Shown: piece after piece, positions 1 through 7,159 of the stretch
Layout of the letters: each line of letters starts with the position of its first letter
Numbering within the stretch: position 1 is the stretch's first letter
Assembly: GCA_029879825.1 (NCBI GenBank)
Contig: JAOUPL010000021.1
Coordinates: 1-16,040 of the forward strand
Reading direction: 5' to 3'
From: Candidatus Bathyarchaeota archaeon
GTDB taxonomy: Archaea > Thermoproteota > Bathyarchaeia > Bathyarchaeales > Bathyarchaeaceae
Length of the DNA stretch: 16,040 nucleotides
Notes under the pieces: generated by a model
Databases searched by the model: none
The model's input: the letters and a program-made list of their open reading frames with translations, nothing else
What the model was told of the DNA's origin: nothing
Translations under genes and position numbers: made by a program

Positions 1-175
1 GGAGCCGCAGTTTGGTTCCCATGGCTATTTTCCTCGCAATCTTCACGTAGCGTTGCGCCAGTTCGGGGTCTTCATGAATGACTTCTCTGGCTAGACGGAA
101 GAGGGTGTGAACACGTTGTAAGGCTATATGCTTCGTGGCGTTCATTTCAAATATACTATCTCGTATGGTTTGCAT
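1..175 (-). CDS. rnp4: RNase P protein component 4 (Rpp21/Rpr2 family), N-terminal part
   Basis: Only the first 58 codons are inside the window; the gene runs off the left edge. The ATG at 175 gives an N-terminus rich in helix, with the stretch PELAQRYVKIARKIAMGTK (about residues 36–54), which is the recognisable Rpp21/Rpr2 pattern of a helical N-domain ending in ARKIAM followed by basic residues. In the family this subunit binds the RNase P RNA specificity domain together with Rpp29 and helps 5'-end maturation of pre-tRNA. The four zinc-binding cysteines expected in the C-terminal half lie outside the window and cannot be checked. It is divergent from nep1, with 45 bases between the two starts. 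A later in-frame ATG at 145 is possible but would remove part of the first helix. Confidence 0.8.
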   Translation of the reverse strand, partial: MQTIRDSIFEMNATKHIALQRVHTLFRLAREVIHEDPELAQRYVKIARKIAMGTKLRL

Positions 176-220
176 TAAGTTTTTTATCGAAACAGAACTT
201 CTCAATAGTAAGGGTTAAGT
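176..220. promoter_or_regulatory. Divergent promoter region between rnp4 and nep1
   Basis: This 45-base, AT-rich spacer must hold both promoters. Rightwards, the T-rich stretch at 181–188 is a weak TATA candidate that would start transcription close to the nep1 start. Leftwards, TTACTATT on the minus strand (about 205–212) could serve rnp4. Neither gene shows a clear ribosome-binding site, which would fit leaderless or near-leaderless transcripts. The placement is inferred from spacing only. Confidence 0.4.
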
Positions 221-916
221 TTGCTGACTCTTATAATGGCTGAATCTGCTCTTGAAACGATTCCCAAAGGCTTGTGGAGTCATCCTGCCATCGGGCGCCA
301 TTCAAAAAGGCGTGGAAAACCTCCGGGGCTCATTCTTCTCGACCGCTCATATCATCATTCTGCCATGAAAAAGCTTAGGGAAAGCGAGAAGAGAGGACGC
401 CCAGACATAGTTCATTTCGCCTTACTCGAAGCCTTAGGCTCACCCCTCAACAAAGAAAAACTCCTCCAAATTTACGTGCACACCAAAAACGACTACGTTA
501 TCACGGTGAATTCTGAAGCCCGTTTGCCTAGAAACTACGATCGATTCGTCGGCCTTCTGGAGCAACTGTTTGAGTTAGGAAGAGTCCCATCTGTGGGACA
601 CACACTGCTCAAGCTAGAGCACAAAACGTTACCACAACTGCTTGAAGAAACCAAAAGCGACTACGTTATGGCTTTCAGCAGAAAGGGTTCACCTAAAACG
701 CTTGAAGAAGCCATTTCAAGGCTTTCAGAAAAACAGAGACCAGCAGTAATCATTGGCGGTTTTCCCCACGGCCACTTCTCAGAAACAACCATCAGATTAG
801 CAGATGAAATTGTCTGCATAGACCCGGAGATGCTAGAAACATGGACCTTAACTTCAAGAGTGATCTACGAATACGAACGAGCTATTTCGCTACCCAAGAA
901 AAGGCTTAGACAATAA
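221..916 (+). CDS. nep1: 16S rRNA pseudouridine N1-methyltransferase Nep1 (Emg1)
   Basis: Nep1/Emg1 is a SPOUT-class methyltransferase that uses S-adenosylmethionine to N1-methylate a pseudouridine in small-subunit rRNA and helps ribosome assembly. The 231-residue length is normal. Family landmarks are LLDRSYHHSAMKKL (39–52), GRPDIVHFALLEALGSPLNK (59–78), the RLPRNYDRF stretch (101–109), and the C-terminal IIGGFPHGHF segment (about 176–185) of the SPOUT knot. The TTG at 221 is preferred over the ATG at 236 because MLTLIMAESALE reproduces the usual first beta-strand of archaeal Nep1 proteins; the ATG would cut it off. No clear Shine-Dalgarno sequence precedes either start. It ends six bases before the 3' end of the convergent tRNA-Gly gene. 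Confidence 0.95.
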   Translation: MLTLIMAESALETIPKGLWSHPAIGRHSKRRGKPPGLILLDRSYHHSAMKKLRESEKRGRPDIVHFALLEALGSPLNKEKLLQIYVHTKNDYVITVNSEARLPRNYDRFVGLLEQLFELGRVPSVGHTLLKLEHKTLPQLLEETKSDYVMAFSRKGSPKTLEEAISRLSEKQRPAVIIGGFPHGHFSETTIRLADEIVCIDPEMLETWTLTSRVIYEYERAISLPKKRLRQ

Positions 917-922
917 TTAATT

Positions 923-1000
923 TGGTGCGGCCGCCGGGATTCGAACCCGGGATTGCAGGCTTGGAAGGCCTGTGTCATAACCAGACTAGACCACGGCCGC
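923..1000 (-). tRNA. tRNA-Gly (anticodon TCC)
   Basis: On the minus strand the sequence folds into a full cloverleaf. The acceptor stem is GCGGCCG/CGGCCGC, the D arm lies between GTC and GAC, the anticodon stem is CAGGC/GCCTG with loop CTTCCAA (anticodon TCC), the variable loop is five bases, and the T arm is CCGGG-TTCGAAT-CCCGG. Discriminator A is followed by an encoded CCA (923–925 on the plus strand). No intron. All stems are GC-rich. The body without CCA is 75 bases (926–1000). It closely resembles the tRNA-Gly(GCC) at 7018–7094, in the same orientation. Confidence 0.97.
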
Positions 1001-1104
1001 GAGTCCAACTCCAACCAACAGAGACCACTAGTTACAAATAATTGTTATGAAACTTCTGTCTTTTAAAATTGAACTTCAGAATTCTGACTGAGCTTCTCAG
1101 ATAT

Positions 1105-1118
1105 GCGCGCGCGCGCGC
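1105..1118. repeat. (GC)7 alternating dinucleotide run
   Basis: Fourteen bases of pure alternating GC, flanked by AT-rich DNA. Such runs favour left-handed Z-DNA. Shorter GCGCGC runs recur in other non-coding stretches of the window (8923–8930, 10904–10909, 14629–14634, 14820–14827, 15912–15917). Confidence 0.9.
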
Positions 1119-1290
1119 AAAAATTTTCTCAAGATATGGCACCGTAAATGCGCTTGCGCACGTGTGTTAGGTACTCCGTTACCTTGGCAAAAAAATCGCA
1201 CTATTGAAAAACAATTTTTTGAGTCTATTGGTCTATGTTGCTCGTCTGTCTACAGATGAAACGGTCGAGGGAATGAGTTTACGCATTAAT

Positions 1291-1314
1291 AATTCAACTT
1301 TGCGCAGTTGAATT
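1291..1314. promoter_or_regulatory. 24-base inverted repeat, candidate operator of the sugar transporter
   Basis: Perfect nine-base arms AATTCAACT and AGTTGAATT surround the six-base centre TTGCGC. The right arm ends 12 bases before the TATA box at 1327–1335, the place where an archaeal activator or a repressor covering the BRE would bind. It could also form a hairpin in DNA, but it lies upstream of the inferred transcription start, so a DNA-binding site is the simpler reading. The regulator is unknown; no TrmB-like gene lies in the window. Confidence 0.6.
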
Positions 1315-1326
1315 TTATCGAAATGC

Positions 1327-1335
1327 TTTAATATA
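1327..1335 (+). promoter_or_regulatory. TATA box of the sugar-binding protein gene
   Basis: TTTAATATA matches the archaeal TATA box. Transcription would begin roughly 25 bases downstream, near 1355–1360. This lies after the upstream in-frame TTG at 1338, so that codon is unlikely to be the start, and just before the ribosome-binding site at 1362–1367. Confidence 0.6.
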
Positions 1336-1361
1336 CATTGGAAAGTAAAGATATTTCATGC

Positions 1362-1367
1362 GGAGGG
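1362..1367 (+). promoter_or_regulatory. Ribosome-binding site that decides the start at TTG 1377
   Basis: GGAGGG matches the archaeal anti-Shine-Dalgarno sequence and ends nine bases before TTG 1377. It is too far (18 bases) from the ATG at 1386 and lies downstream of the TTG at 1338. An out-of-frame ATG at 1372 falls between and opens no useful reading frame. Confidence 0.6.
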
Positions 1368-1376
1368 AAAGATGCT

Positions 1377-2687
1377 TTGGTTAAGATGGTTTATGCCGTT
1401 GCAGCCGCTGTCATCATCACTGCGCTAATCGTAGGCCCGGCGGTATGGTATGTTACGAGACCTCCACCAGAAGATGTAGTTGAAATCTATCATTGGTGGA
1501 CCTCGGGGGGAGAAAAAGCAGCGATAGATGCCCTTGTCTCTGTTTTCGAAGATAAGTATCCCGGTGTGTTCGTAAAGCAAACCCCGGTGGCCGGTGGAGC
1601 AGGCTATGTAATGAAGGCACTTATGAAGTCTCTGGTGCTCGCTGGAGAGGCTCCGGATGCCTTCCAGATGCACGCCGGATACGAGGGTAAACCATATTTT
1701 GAAGCAGAGTACTTGGAACCGATAACCGACCTCTGGGTCGCGGAGGGATGGAAAGACGTCATCCCCGATGTAGTGGAGGCCATGGTGAAGTTCGATGGGG
1801 AGTACTATTCCGTTCCGGTGAACATCCATAGGGTTAACGTGGTGTGGTACAACAAAGACGTCCTCCAAGACCATGCCATAGATCCTGCCACCCTGACCAC
1901 TTGGGACGCTTTCTTCACAGCATGCGATAAGCTGGTGGCCGAAGGACACACTCACCCAATAGCTCTAGGAGATATAGGCAAGTGGGCGGACACGCACGTT
2001 CTCGAGCAAATCATAGCGGGCGAAGGAATCGCCTTCTACGAGAAATGGGTAAATGGAAAAGTCACATCGGCAACCGACACCACGCTCGTGCACGCATTGA
2101 ATACGTTCAAAACGTATTTAGGCTACGTCAATCCAGATCACGCCGCCCTGACTTGGGATCAGGCGACCGCAAGGGTAATCACAGGAGAAGCCGCGTTTAA
2201 CGTCATGGGAGACTGGGCTAACGGAGAATTTATTGTTCCAGCGGTTGGAAAGGTATACGGTACGGACTATGGAACGTTTCCAACCCCGGGAACCGCAGGC
2301 ATGTACGGCCTTTGCATAGATTGCTTCCAGCACCCCGCGGGCGTCGCCCACCCCGCGAACTCCCTGAACTGGATAAGGGTCGTAGGTTCTAAGGAGGGCC
2401 AGGACGCATTCAACCCGAAAAAGGGCTCCATACCCGCGCGCACCGACGCAGATATAACTAAATACGGCCCATATCAAAAGGCAGCCATAAACGACTTTAG
2501 GAATGCGACATACATGTACCCAAGCGTCGCTCACGGAAGTGGTGCGCCTGAGACCTTCACCGCAGAGCTCGACGACATAATGTCCGCCTTCGTGACGGAC
2601 AAGGACGTAAGCGCAGCAGCAACTGCTCTCACCGCCGCAACGACCGCTGCGAGTGCCGACTATACCACAGATTGGTCGCTAGATTAA
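1377..2687 (+). CDS. ABC transporter sugar-binding protein (family 1, glucose/mannose type)
   Basis: An extracellular solute-binding protein that would capture a sugar and deliver it to the permeases encoded downstream. After a short start comes one hydrophobic segment (about residues 4–24), then RPPPEDVVEIYHWWTSGGE, the usual first strand and loop of family 1 binding proteins. GEAPDAFQMHAG, VNVVWYNKDVL and NVMGDWANGEF are landmarks like those of glucose/mannose-type binding proteins. There is no lipobox cysteine after the hydrophobic segment, so it is probably held by an N-terminal membrane anchor or cleaved by another peptidase. About 436 residues is normal. The start at TTG 1377 follows from the promoter and ribosome-binding site; TTG 1338 and ATG 1386 are alternatives. 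Substrate is inferred from type only. Confidence 0.9.
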   Translation: MVKMVYAVAAAVIITALIVGPAVWYVTRPPPEDVVEIYHWWTSGGEKAAIDALVSVFEDKYPGVFVKQTPVAGGAGYVMKALMKSLVLAGEAPDAFQMHAGYEGKPYFEAEYLEPITDLWVAEGWKDVIPDVVEAMVKFDGEYYSVPVNIHRVNVVWYNKDVLQDHAIDPATLTTWDAFFTACDKLVAEGHTHPIALGDIGKWADTHVLEQIIAGEGIAFYEKWVNGKVTSATDTTLVHALNTFKTYLGYVNPDHAALTWDQATARVITGEAAFNVMGDWANGEFIVPAVGKVYGTDYGTFPTPGTAGMYGLCIDCFQHPAGVAHPANSLNWIRVVGSKEGQDAFNPKKGSIPARTDADITKYGPYQKAAINDFRNATYMYPSVAHGSGAPETFTAELDDIMSAFVTDKDVSAAATALTAATTAASADYTTDWSLD

Positions 2688-2688
2688 A

Positions 2689-2720
2689 CACGAAATTCGT
2701 GCGCACCTCCCCTTTTTTTT
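2689..2720 (+). terminator. Hairpin and T-tract after the binding-protein gene
   Basis: Just after the stop codon lies CACGAAATTCGTG (2689–2701, six-base arms around one A), partly overlapped by the palindrome GTGCGCAC (2699–2706). A run of eight T follows at 2713–2720. T-runs terminate archaeal RNA polymerase. This would separate the binding-protein transcript from the permease operon or set a ratio between them, keeping binding protein in excess. Confidence 0.6.
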
Positions 2721-2898
2721 ACTGGACTGGGTAAGAGAGAATCAATCTCCCAAACATGCAAGCTTTTAACATCCTTTCAGTGTCGTATGAGCAGTATTCA
2801 GGCGAAGAATTGGTCTAGGAACACAAATCTAAGTTGTCTGCGTTCGGGCTCAGGAGGAGACTCCAACGAAAGGCTTTATCTTCTCGAATTCCTTTATC

Positions 2899-2906
2899 TT
2901 TAAATA
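2899..2906 (+). promoter_or_regulatory. TATA box of the permease–ATPase operon
   Basis: TTTAAATA lies in the 260-base spacer between the binding-protein gene and the first permease. A start about 25 bases on (near 2928) would leave a 20-base leader before ATG 2949 and would exclude the in-frame GTG at 2919. The rest of the spacer (2721–2898) holds another weak TATA-like stretch (CTTTTAAC, 2762–2769) and an isolated AGGAGGAG (2852–2859) with no following start codon. Confidence 0.5.
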
Positions 2907-2948
2907 GAGTCCTGGTTAGTGGCAGGAAATCAACTGCCGGGTCGGAAA

Positions 2949-3839
2949 ATGAGGTTACCCTCTCGAACAATGCTCACGAAGGACAGGATAGTCACCTTAA
3001 TCCTTTTTCTGCCATCCTTGGTGCTTGTGGGCTACTTTGTCTATGTCACCATCGGGTGGAACGTGGTAGTATCTCTTTCAGACTGGAAAGGCCTTACTCC
3101 AAGCTACAATATTGTGGGGTTTGACCAATACACACGCTTATTCCAAGACCCGACATTTTTTACTGCTCTAAAAAATAATCTGGTTTTGATACTGCTTTTT
3201 GTGCCCGGAAGCCTTTTTTTGGGTCTCTTTTTGGCCATACTGCTTGATTTGAAGGTAAGGGGAGAGGGTGTTTTCAGGGGCATCTACCTACTCCCATTTG
3301 CGCTCTCGTTTGTGGTTACCGCAGTTTTGTGGGCATGGATGTATAACCCTTCCATTGGGGTCATAAACACCTTATTAATGAAAACTGGGCTCGGCTTCCT
3401 AAAATCCGGGTGGATCACAGACCCCAACGTGGGGTTATACTGCGTCGTTTTAGCCATTATATGGCAATTCTCCGGATACACTATGTTGATTTTTTTGGCT
3501 GGGATAAGATCCATTCCCGAGTCTCAGATGATGGCGGCAGAAGTTGATGGGGCGTCCGGTTTTGATCTGTATAGACTTGTTGTGATTCCGCAACTAAAAG
3601 CTCCGGCCCTGAGCGCATTTGTTGTCCTCATGGTATTTGCGCTTAAAGCGTTTGATTTCATTTTTGTATTAACAGACTACTCAGACTACACATATATTCT
3701 GCCCCTAATGATGTTCAGAGAGACCTTCAGCATGAACCGCTTCTCCTACGGAGCCGCAATTGCCACCATATTGTTCTTGCTCGCGCTGGTGATAGTCGTG
3801 CCGTATCTATACCTGTCTTTCAGGAGGGAAAAGGAATGA
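2949..3839 (+). CDS. ABC sugar transporter permease (MalF/UgpA type)
   Basis: Inner-membrane permease of a CUT1-type carbohydrate importer. The protein of about 296 residues shows around six hydrophobic segments, beginning with TLILFLPSLVLVGYFVYVTI close to the N-terminus. The cytoplasmic EAA loop that contacts the ATPase is clear: MMAAEVDGASGFDLYRLVVI, followed by PQLKAPAL. It pairs with the next permease, whose start overlaps its stop by four bases, so the two are translationally coupled. ATG 2949 is chosen because the TATA box at 2899–2906 puts the transcript start near 2928; GTG 2919 would add ten residues, and ATG 2970 would shorten it by seven. There is no strong ribosome-binding site. 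Confidence 0.92.
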   Translation: MRLPSRTMLTKDRIVTLILFLPSLVLVGYFVYVTIGWNVVVSLSDWKGLTPSYNIVGFDQYTRLFQDPTFFTALKNNLVLILLFVPGSLFLGLFLAILLDLKVRGEGVFRGIYLLPFALSFVVTAVLWAWMYNPSIGVINTLLMKTGLGFLKSGWITDPNVGLYCVVLAIIWQFSGYTMLIFLAGIRSIPESQMMAAEVDGASGFDLYRLVVIPQLKAPALSAFVVLMVFALKAFDFIFVLTDYSDYTYILPLMMFRETFSMNRFSYGAAIATILFLLALVIVVPYLYLSFRREKE

Positions 3840-4660
3840 GATTTCCCAAACCCAGACGAGTGACCCTTTACATTTTGCTCGTTTTCTTCGCATTCCTGTT
3901 TCTGCTTCCTCTATGGACCTGCATCACAACTTCCTTTAAACCCGTGCACGACGTGATTTATACGACGCCCGTGGAACTGCCGCTTTCCCCGACTGCGGAG
4001 CCATTGATAACGGCGTTAAACATTATGCAGAGACCCCTACTGAATAGTTTCACTTTCACGATAAGTGCTATGATCCTATCGTGTCTTCTTGGTTCCATCA
4101 ATGGCTATATATTGACCAAGATCAGGTTCAGGGGGTCTGATACGGTGTTTCTGTTCTTTAGCATCGGGATATTCATCCCCTACCAGGCGGTACTTGTTCC
4201 CTTAGTTCTGACCATGTCCAAGTTAGGATTGTTCAACCATATAGAAGGACTAATCTTAACACATACTGCATACGGTATCCCCATAACTACCCTCCTTTTC
4301 AGAAATTTTTACGGAGTTATTCCCAATAGCCTAATAATGGCGGCGAAAACGGATGGGGCGGGGACATGGACGATATACCGACGTATAGTATTGCCACTTT
4401 CCCTACTCCCATTCGTGGTCGCGGCAGTTTTTCAGTTCACCAGCATCTGGAACGATTTTCTCTTCGGTGTGGCATTGGCTAGGGGATCTGAGGCTCAGCC
4501 GGCTTCCGTGGCTCTGGCAAATTTGAGGGGAACTACCGAATTCCAGTGGAATGTCCAAATGGCAGGAACCTTGTGGTACGCATTACCCGTGTTGGTTATT
4601 TTTTTCGTACTGGGAAAATATCTAATGAGGGGATACATGGCCGGAGCTGTTAAGGGATAA
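3836..4660 (+). CDS. ABC sugar transporter permease (MalG/UgpE type)
   Basis: Second permease of the importer, 274 residues with about six membrane segments. The first is YILLVFFAFLFLLPLWTCIT near the N-terminus, as usual for MalG-type subunits, followed by a periplasm-side loop containing TTSFKP. The EAA loop reads IMAAKTDGAGTWTIYRRIVL. The ATGA overlap with the upstream permease (3836–3839) and the strong AGGAGGG at 3823–3829, inside the upstream gene, support the start. The ATPase gene follows after 13 bases. With the upstream permease it should form the heterodimeric channel served by two copies of the ATPase. The substrate cannot be read from the sequence. Confidence 0.93.
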   Translation: MRFPKPRRVTLYILLVFFAFLFLLPLWTCITTSFKPVHDVIYTTPVELPLSPTAEPLITALNIMQRPLLNSFTFTISAMILSCLLGSINGYILTKIRFRGSDTVFLFFSIGIFIPYQAVLVPLVLTMSKLGLFNHIEGLILTHTAYGIPITTLLFRNFYGVIPNSLIMAAKTDGAGTWTIYRRIVLPLSLLPFVVAAVFQFTSIWNDFLFGVALARGSEAQPASVALANLRGTTEFQWNVQMAGTLWYALPVLVIFFVLGKYLMRGYMAGAVKG

Positions 4661-4673
4661 AAAGTGGTGTGAA

Positions 4674-5789
4674 ATGGTAAGTGTGGCTATAATAAATTTG
4701 ACGAAAACGTATGGGACAACCGCGGCCATCAAAGATTTAAACCTTGAGATAAAGGATGGAGAATTCTTCATCTTTCTGGGTCCCTCGGGATGCGGCAAGA
4801 CTACAACTCTTCTATGCATCGCAGGATTGCTCAAACCAGACAAGGGAGAGGTGTGGCTGGGAAATGAATTAGTCACCTCCTCAGAACGCGACGTATACGT
4901 GACGCCGCAGAAGAGGGAGGTGGCGATGATGTTTCAAGATTATGCCATTTATCCACACATGACGGTGTTTAATAACATCGCTTTTCCGCTGGAAGTTAGG
5001 GGAGAGGACAAGAGTGAGATCGTGAAGAGGGTCACGGCGACAGCCAACCTCCTTGGCTTATCCCAACTTCTAGATAGGAAGCCAAGGCAGCTCAGCGGCG
5101 GTCAAAGGCAGAGAGTAGCATTGGGAAGGGCGATCGTTAGAAAGCCCAAGGTCTTCTTATTGGATGAACCCCTTGCAAATCTTGACGCCAAGCTAAGGGT
5201 TAAAACGAGAACTGATTTGAAAAAATTGCAGCGGGAGTTGGGCGTGACTACAGTTTATGTGACTCACGATCAGGTAGAAGCCATGACCATGGCGGACAGG
5301 ATTATGGTTCAGAGAGACGGAGTAACTGAACAGATAGGCACCCCTGAAGAGTTGTACAACCATCCTGCCAACCTTTTCGTTGCAGGTTTCATCGGATCAC
5401 CAGAGATGAATTTCACAGACTGCACTTTGATTAAGGAAGGAGCGAGACTATGGTTAGATGCCAGGGAGTTCAAAACACCTGTGCCTACCCAAGTCGCCCC
5501 CAAACTGGAAAGCTACGTTGGCGAAGACCTCATAATGGGCATTAGGCCAGAAGACCTGTATGAAAGGAAATCCGTCAAAGGGTCCACGCAGAAAAATGCG
5601 TTAAGAATGACAGTAGACATCATTGAGCCTGTGGGACCTTATTTGCTCTTACACTTAAGGAAAGGGCGTTGTTCACTGGTGGCAAGAGTTAAACACACAA
5701 CGGCAAGGGTTGGGCAAGAAGTAGACATTGAAATGGACCCTAGCAAAATGCACATATTTGATAAGAAGACAGCTAAAGCAATAATATGA
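4674..5789 (+). CDS. ABC sugar transporter ATPase (MalK/UgpC/MsmX family)
   Basis: Cytoplasmic ATPase that powers the importer. All nucleotide-binding motifs are intact: Walker A GPSGCGKT (36–43), Q-loop glutamine 88, signature LSGGQ (140–144), Walker B VFLLDEP (160–166) with catalytic glutamate 165, D-loop, and H-loop histidine 198. After about residue 235 comes a C-terminal TOBE-type region with GIRPEDLYER, as in MalK-like ATPases that serve CUT1 sugar transporters. The length of 371 residues is standard. It is the last gene of the permease operon, 13 bases after the MalG-type permease. MsmX-like ATPases can serve several transporters, so this one may not be exclusive to its neighbours. It converges on the dehydrogenase gene, with 42 bases between the two stops. 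Confidence 0.96.
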   Translation: MVSVAIINLTKTYGTTAAIKDLNLEIKDGEFFIFLGPSGCGKTTTLLCIAGLLKPDKGEVWLGNELVTSSERDVYVTPQKREVAMMFQDYAIYPHMTVFNNIAFPLEVRGEDKSEIVKRVTATANLLGLSQLLDRKPRQLSGGQRQRVALGRAIVRKPKVFLLDEPLANLDAKLRVKTRTDLKKLQRELGVTTVYVTHDQVEAMTMADRIMVQRDGVTEQIGTPEELYNHPANLFVAGFIGSPEMNFTDCTLIKEGARLWLDAREFKTPVPTQVAPKLESYVGEDLIMGIRPEDLYERKSVKGSTQKNALRMTVDIIEPVGPYLLLHLRKGRCSLVARVKHTTARVGQEVDIEMDPSKMHIFDKKTAKAII

Positions 5790-5831
5790 ATCATTCTCCA
5801 AAATTAGTTTTCCATGCAAAACATGGGACCC

Positions 5832-6887
5832 TCATGTCAAATGGATATGTTTCCATTCTCCACATTTCATTGACCTATAGCAAGCATCGATTATACAGTT
5901 AACGATGTATCCGTCTATGAAGGTTTCTTTCGGCATTTCACCGTTCAGAAGACACGTTACAAAGTGCTGGAGCTCAAACAAATATCCATAGACTTCATGT
6001 TCTCTCCACACGGGATACAACCAACCCCTTTTGGCTTCTGCTTTCTCAACAATGTATCCCACTTTCTGCTCTGGCGCAATCGTGAAAACTTTGACGCCGG
6101 TCTCCCTGGTAGGGTCTATGAAAATCGAGCCGTCAGATCCGTATATCTCAAATCTTAGGTCTAAGCCACCGTGAGCTGCCCAACTGTTTTCCGACTGACT
6201 GAGTTTGTCATCTTCATACTTAACGAGAGCAAGACTGTTATCTTCAGCTTTCGTTTTGTGAACTACTGTAGCACCCCAGCCATAAGCTTGAATGGGCTTT
6301 CCGCCAGAGAGATATCGCGCCACTTCAATTGAGTGGCAACCCATGTCAATTAAGACGCCCCCACCAGCAAGCTCGGGATCCAAAAACCAAGCAGAGTGCG
6401 GTCCAAAATGAGCCTCTCGGCTTCTGACCCAAAAAAGATTGCCAATGACATCGTTTTCGATCAATTCCTTCGCTTTGACGATATGAGGAATAAATATTTG
6501 ATTTTCAGCGTAACAATTGATCACCTTCGCCTTTTCAACGGCATTTAGCATAGCCTTAGCCTCACCTACGCTACGCGCTAATGGTTTCTCGCATATGACG
6601 TGCTTTCCGTTCTCAGACGCTACTTTCGCCGCCCTTTCATGAAGAAAATTAGGTAGTCCTATATCCACTACATCCACCCTGGAATCTGCACATAGCTTTT
6701 CAATAAAATCGTCGCCAAAGTACGTCTTTTTTATTCTCCATCTATGGGCGAATTCAACAAGGGCTTCTTTACTTCGTCCCCCTACGGCTACGACGTTCGC
6801 CTGAGGAATCTCTTTATAACAAGGCATATGAAAAAATGACTGAACAAAACCGTAACCTAACATGCCAACATTCACTTTTTTCACCAT
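5832..6887 (-). CDS. Gfo/Idh/MocA family NAD(P)-dependent dehydrogenase
   Basis: Probably a soluble sugar, sugar-acid or inositol dehydrogenase. The N-terminal Rossmann fold starts with VNVGMLGYGF (5–14), a GxG dinucleotide fingerprint although the third small residue is Q16. The EKPLA motif at 100–104 supplies the family's lysine near the cofactor. GGGVLIDMGCHSIE (175–188) carries the conserved aspartate 181 and histidine 185 of the catalytic region. The length of 351 residues is usual. The start is supported by GAGGAG (6891–6896, minus strand) three bases before ATG. It is convergent with the sugar transporter and lies inside the same tRNA-to-tRNA interval, suggesting that it acts on the imported sugar, but substrate and direction are unknown. 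A TATA-like GGTTAAATC (minus strand, about 6924–6932) could be its promoter. Confidence 0.88.
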   Translation of the reverse strand: MVKKVNVGMLGYGFVQSFFHMPCYKEIPQANVVAVGGRSKEALVEFAHRWRIKKTYFGDDFIEKLCADSRVDVVDIGLPNFLHERAAKVASENGKHVICEKPLARSVGEAKAMLNAVEKAKVINCYAENQIFIPHIVKAKELIENDVIGNLFWVRSREAHFGPHSAWFLDPELAGGGVLIDMGCHSIEVARYLSGGKPIQAYGWGATVVHKTKAEDNSLALVKYEDDKLSQSENSWAAHGGLDLRFEIYGSDGSIFIDPTRETGVKVFTIAPEQKVGYIVEKAEAKRGWLYPVWREHEVYGYLFELQHFVTCLLNGEMPKETFIDGYIVNCIIDACYRSMKCGEWKHIHLT

Positions 6888-7017
6888 AATCTCCTCAAGA
6901 TTGGGTTTCTAGGAGCCTTATTAGATTTAACCACAAATTAGGGTATTGAGGAAAATGATGTTTCTCGGACGTCAAAATACTAAACGGTATTACAACGGCA
7001 CAACCAACGCATCCTCA

Positions 7018-7094
7018 TGGTGCGGCCGCCGGGATTTGAACCCGGGTTGTCAACGTGGCAGGCTGATGTCCTAACCAGACTAGACTACGGCCGC
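7018..7094 (-). tRNA. tRNA-Gly (anticodon GCC)
   Basis: The minus strand folds as a cloverleaf with acceptor GCGGCCG/CGGCCGC, D arm from GTC to GAC, anticodon stem TCAGC/GTTGA (including one G·T pair), loop CTGCCAC with anticodon GCC, four-base variable loop, T arm CCGGG-TTCAAAT-CCCGG, discriminator A and encoded CCA (7018–7020). No intron. Apart from the anticodon arm it is nearly identical to the tRNA-Gly(TCC) at 923–1000. The last 29 bases, from the T stem to CCA, differ at one position. Confidence 0.97.
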
Positions 7095-7119
7095 ACATCC
7101 GCCAAACTACAAGTCTAAC

Positions 7120-7137
7120 AAGGTTTCTAAAAACCTT
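7120..7137. repeat. Inverted repeat between tRNA-Gly and thiolase
   Basis: Seven-base arms AAGGTTT and AAACCTT around CTAA. It sits 26 bases upstream of the tRNA 5' end, so on the minus strand its centre (TTTTTAGAAA) overlaps the expected tRNA TATA position. It may be a by-product of that promoter rather than a separate element. Confidence 0.45.
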
Positions 7138-7159
7138 TCTCACGGCTAACGTCAATAAC

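Larger units (their letters stand above)
1001..1376. other. Intergenic region upstream of the sugar-binding protein
   Basis: About 375 bases without a gene that I can support. It contains the probable promoter of the leftward tRNA-Gly (AT-rich stretch around 1033–1047), a (GC)7 run, a second GCGC-rich patch at about 1150–1165, two separate A/T-rich tracts (1191–1197, 1209–1219), a 24-base dyad and the TATA box of the rightward binding-protein gene. The distance is longer than most spacers in this window, and the control elements cluster in its last 90 bases. Confidence 0.6.

Noticed and set aside
1425..1955. Long antisense open frame inside the binding-protein gene, and a similar one at 2118–2534
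   Set aside because: Both lie opposite a clearly recognisable family 1 binding protein, with no motif, no ribosome-binding site and odd composition; they result from the GC-rich codons of the real gene.
2834..3124. Open frame covering the spacer and the start of the first permease
   Set aside because: It overlaps the permease in another frame, has low-quality composition and no promoter or ribosome-binding site; its extent into the spacer is explained by chance lack of stops.
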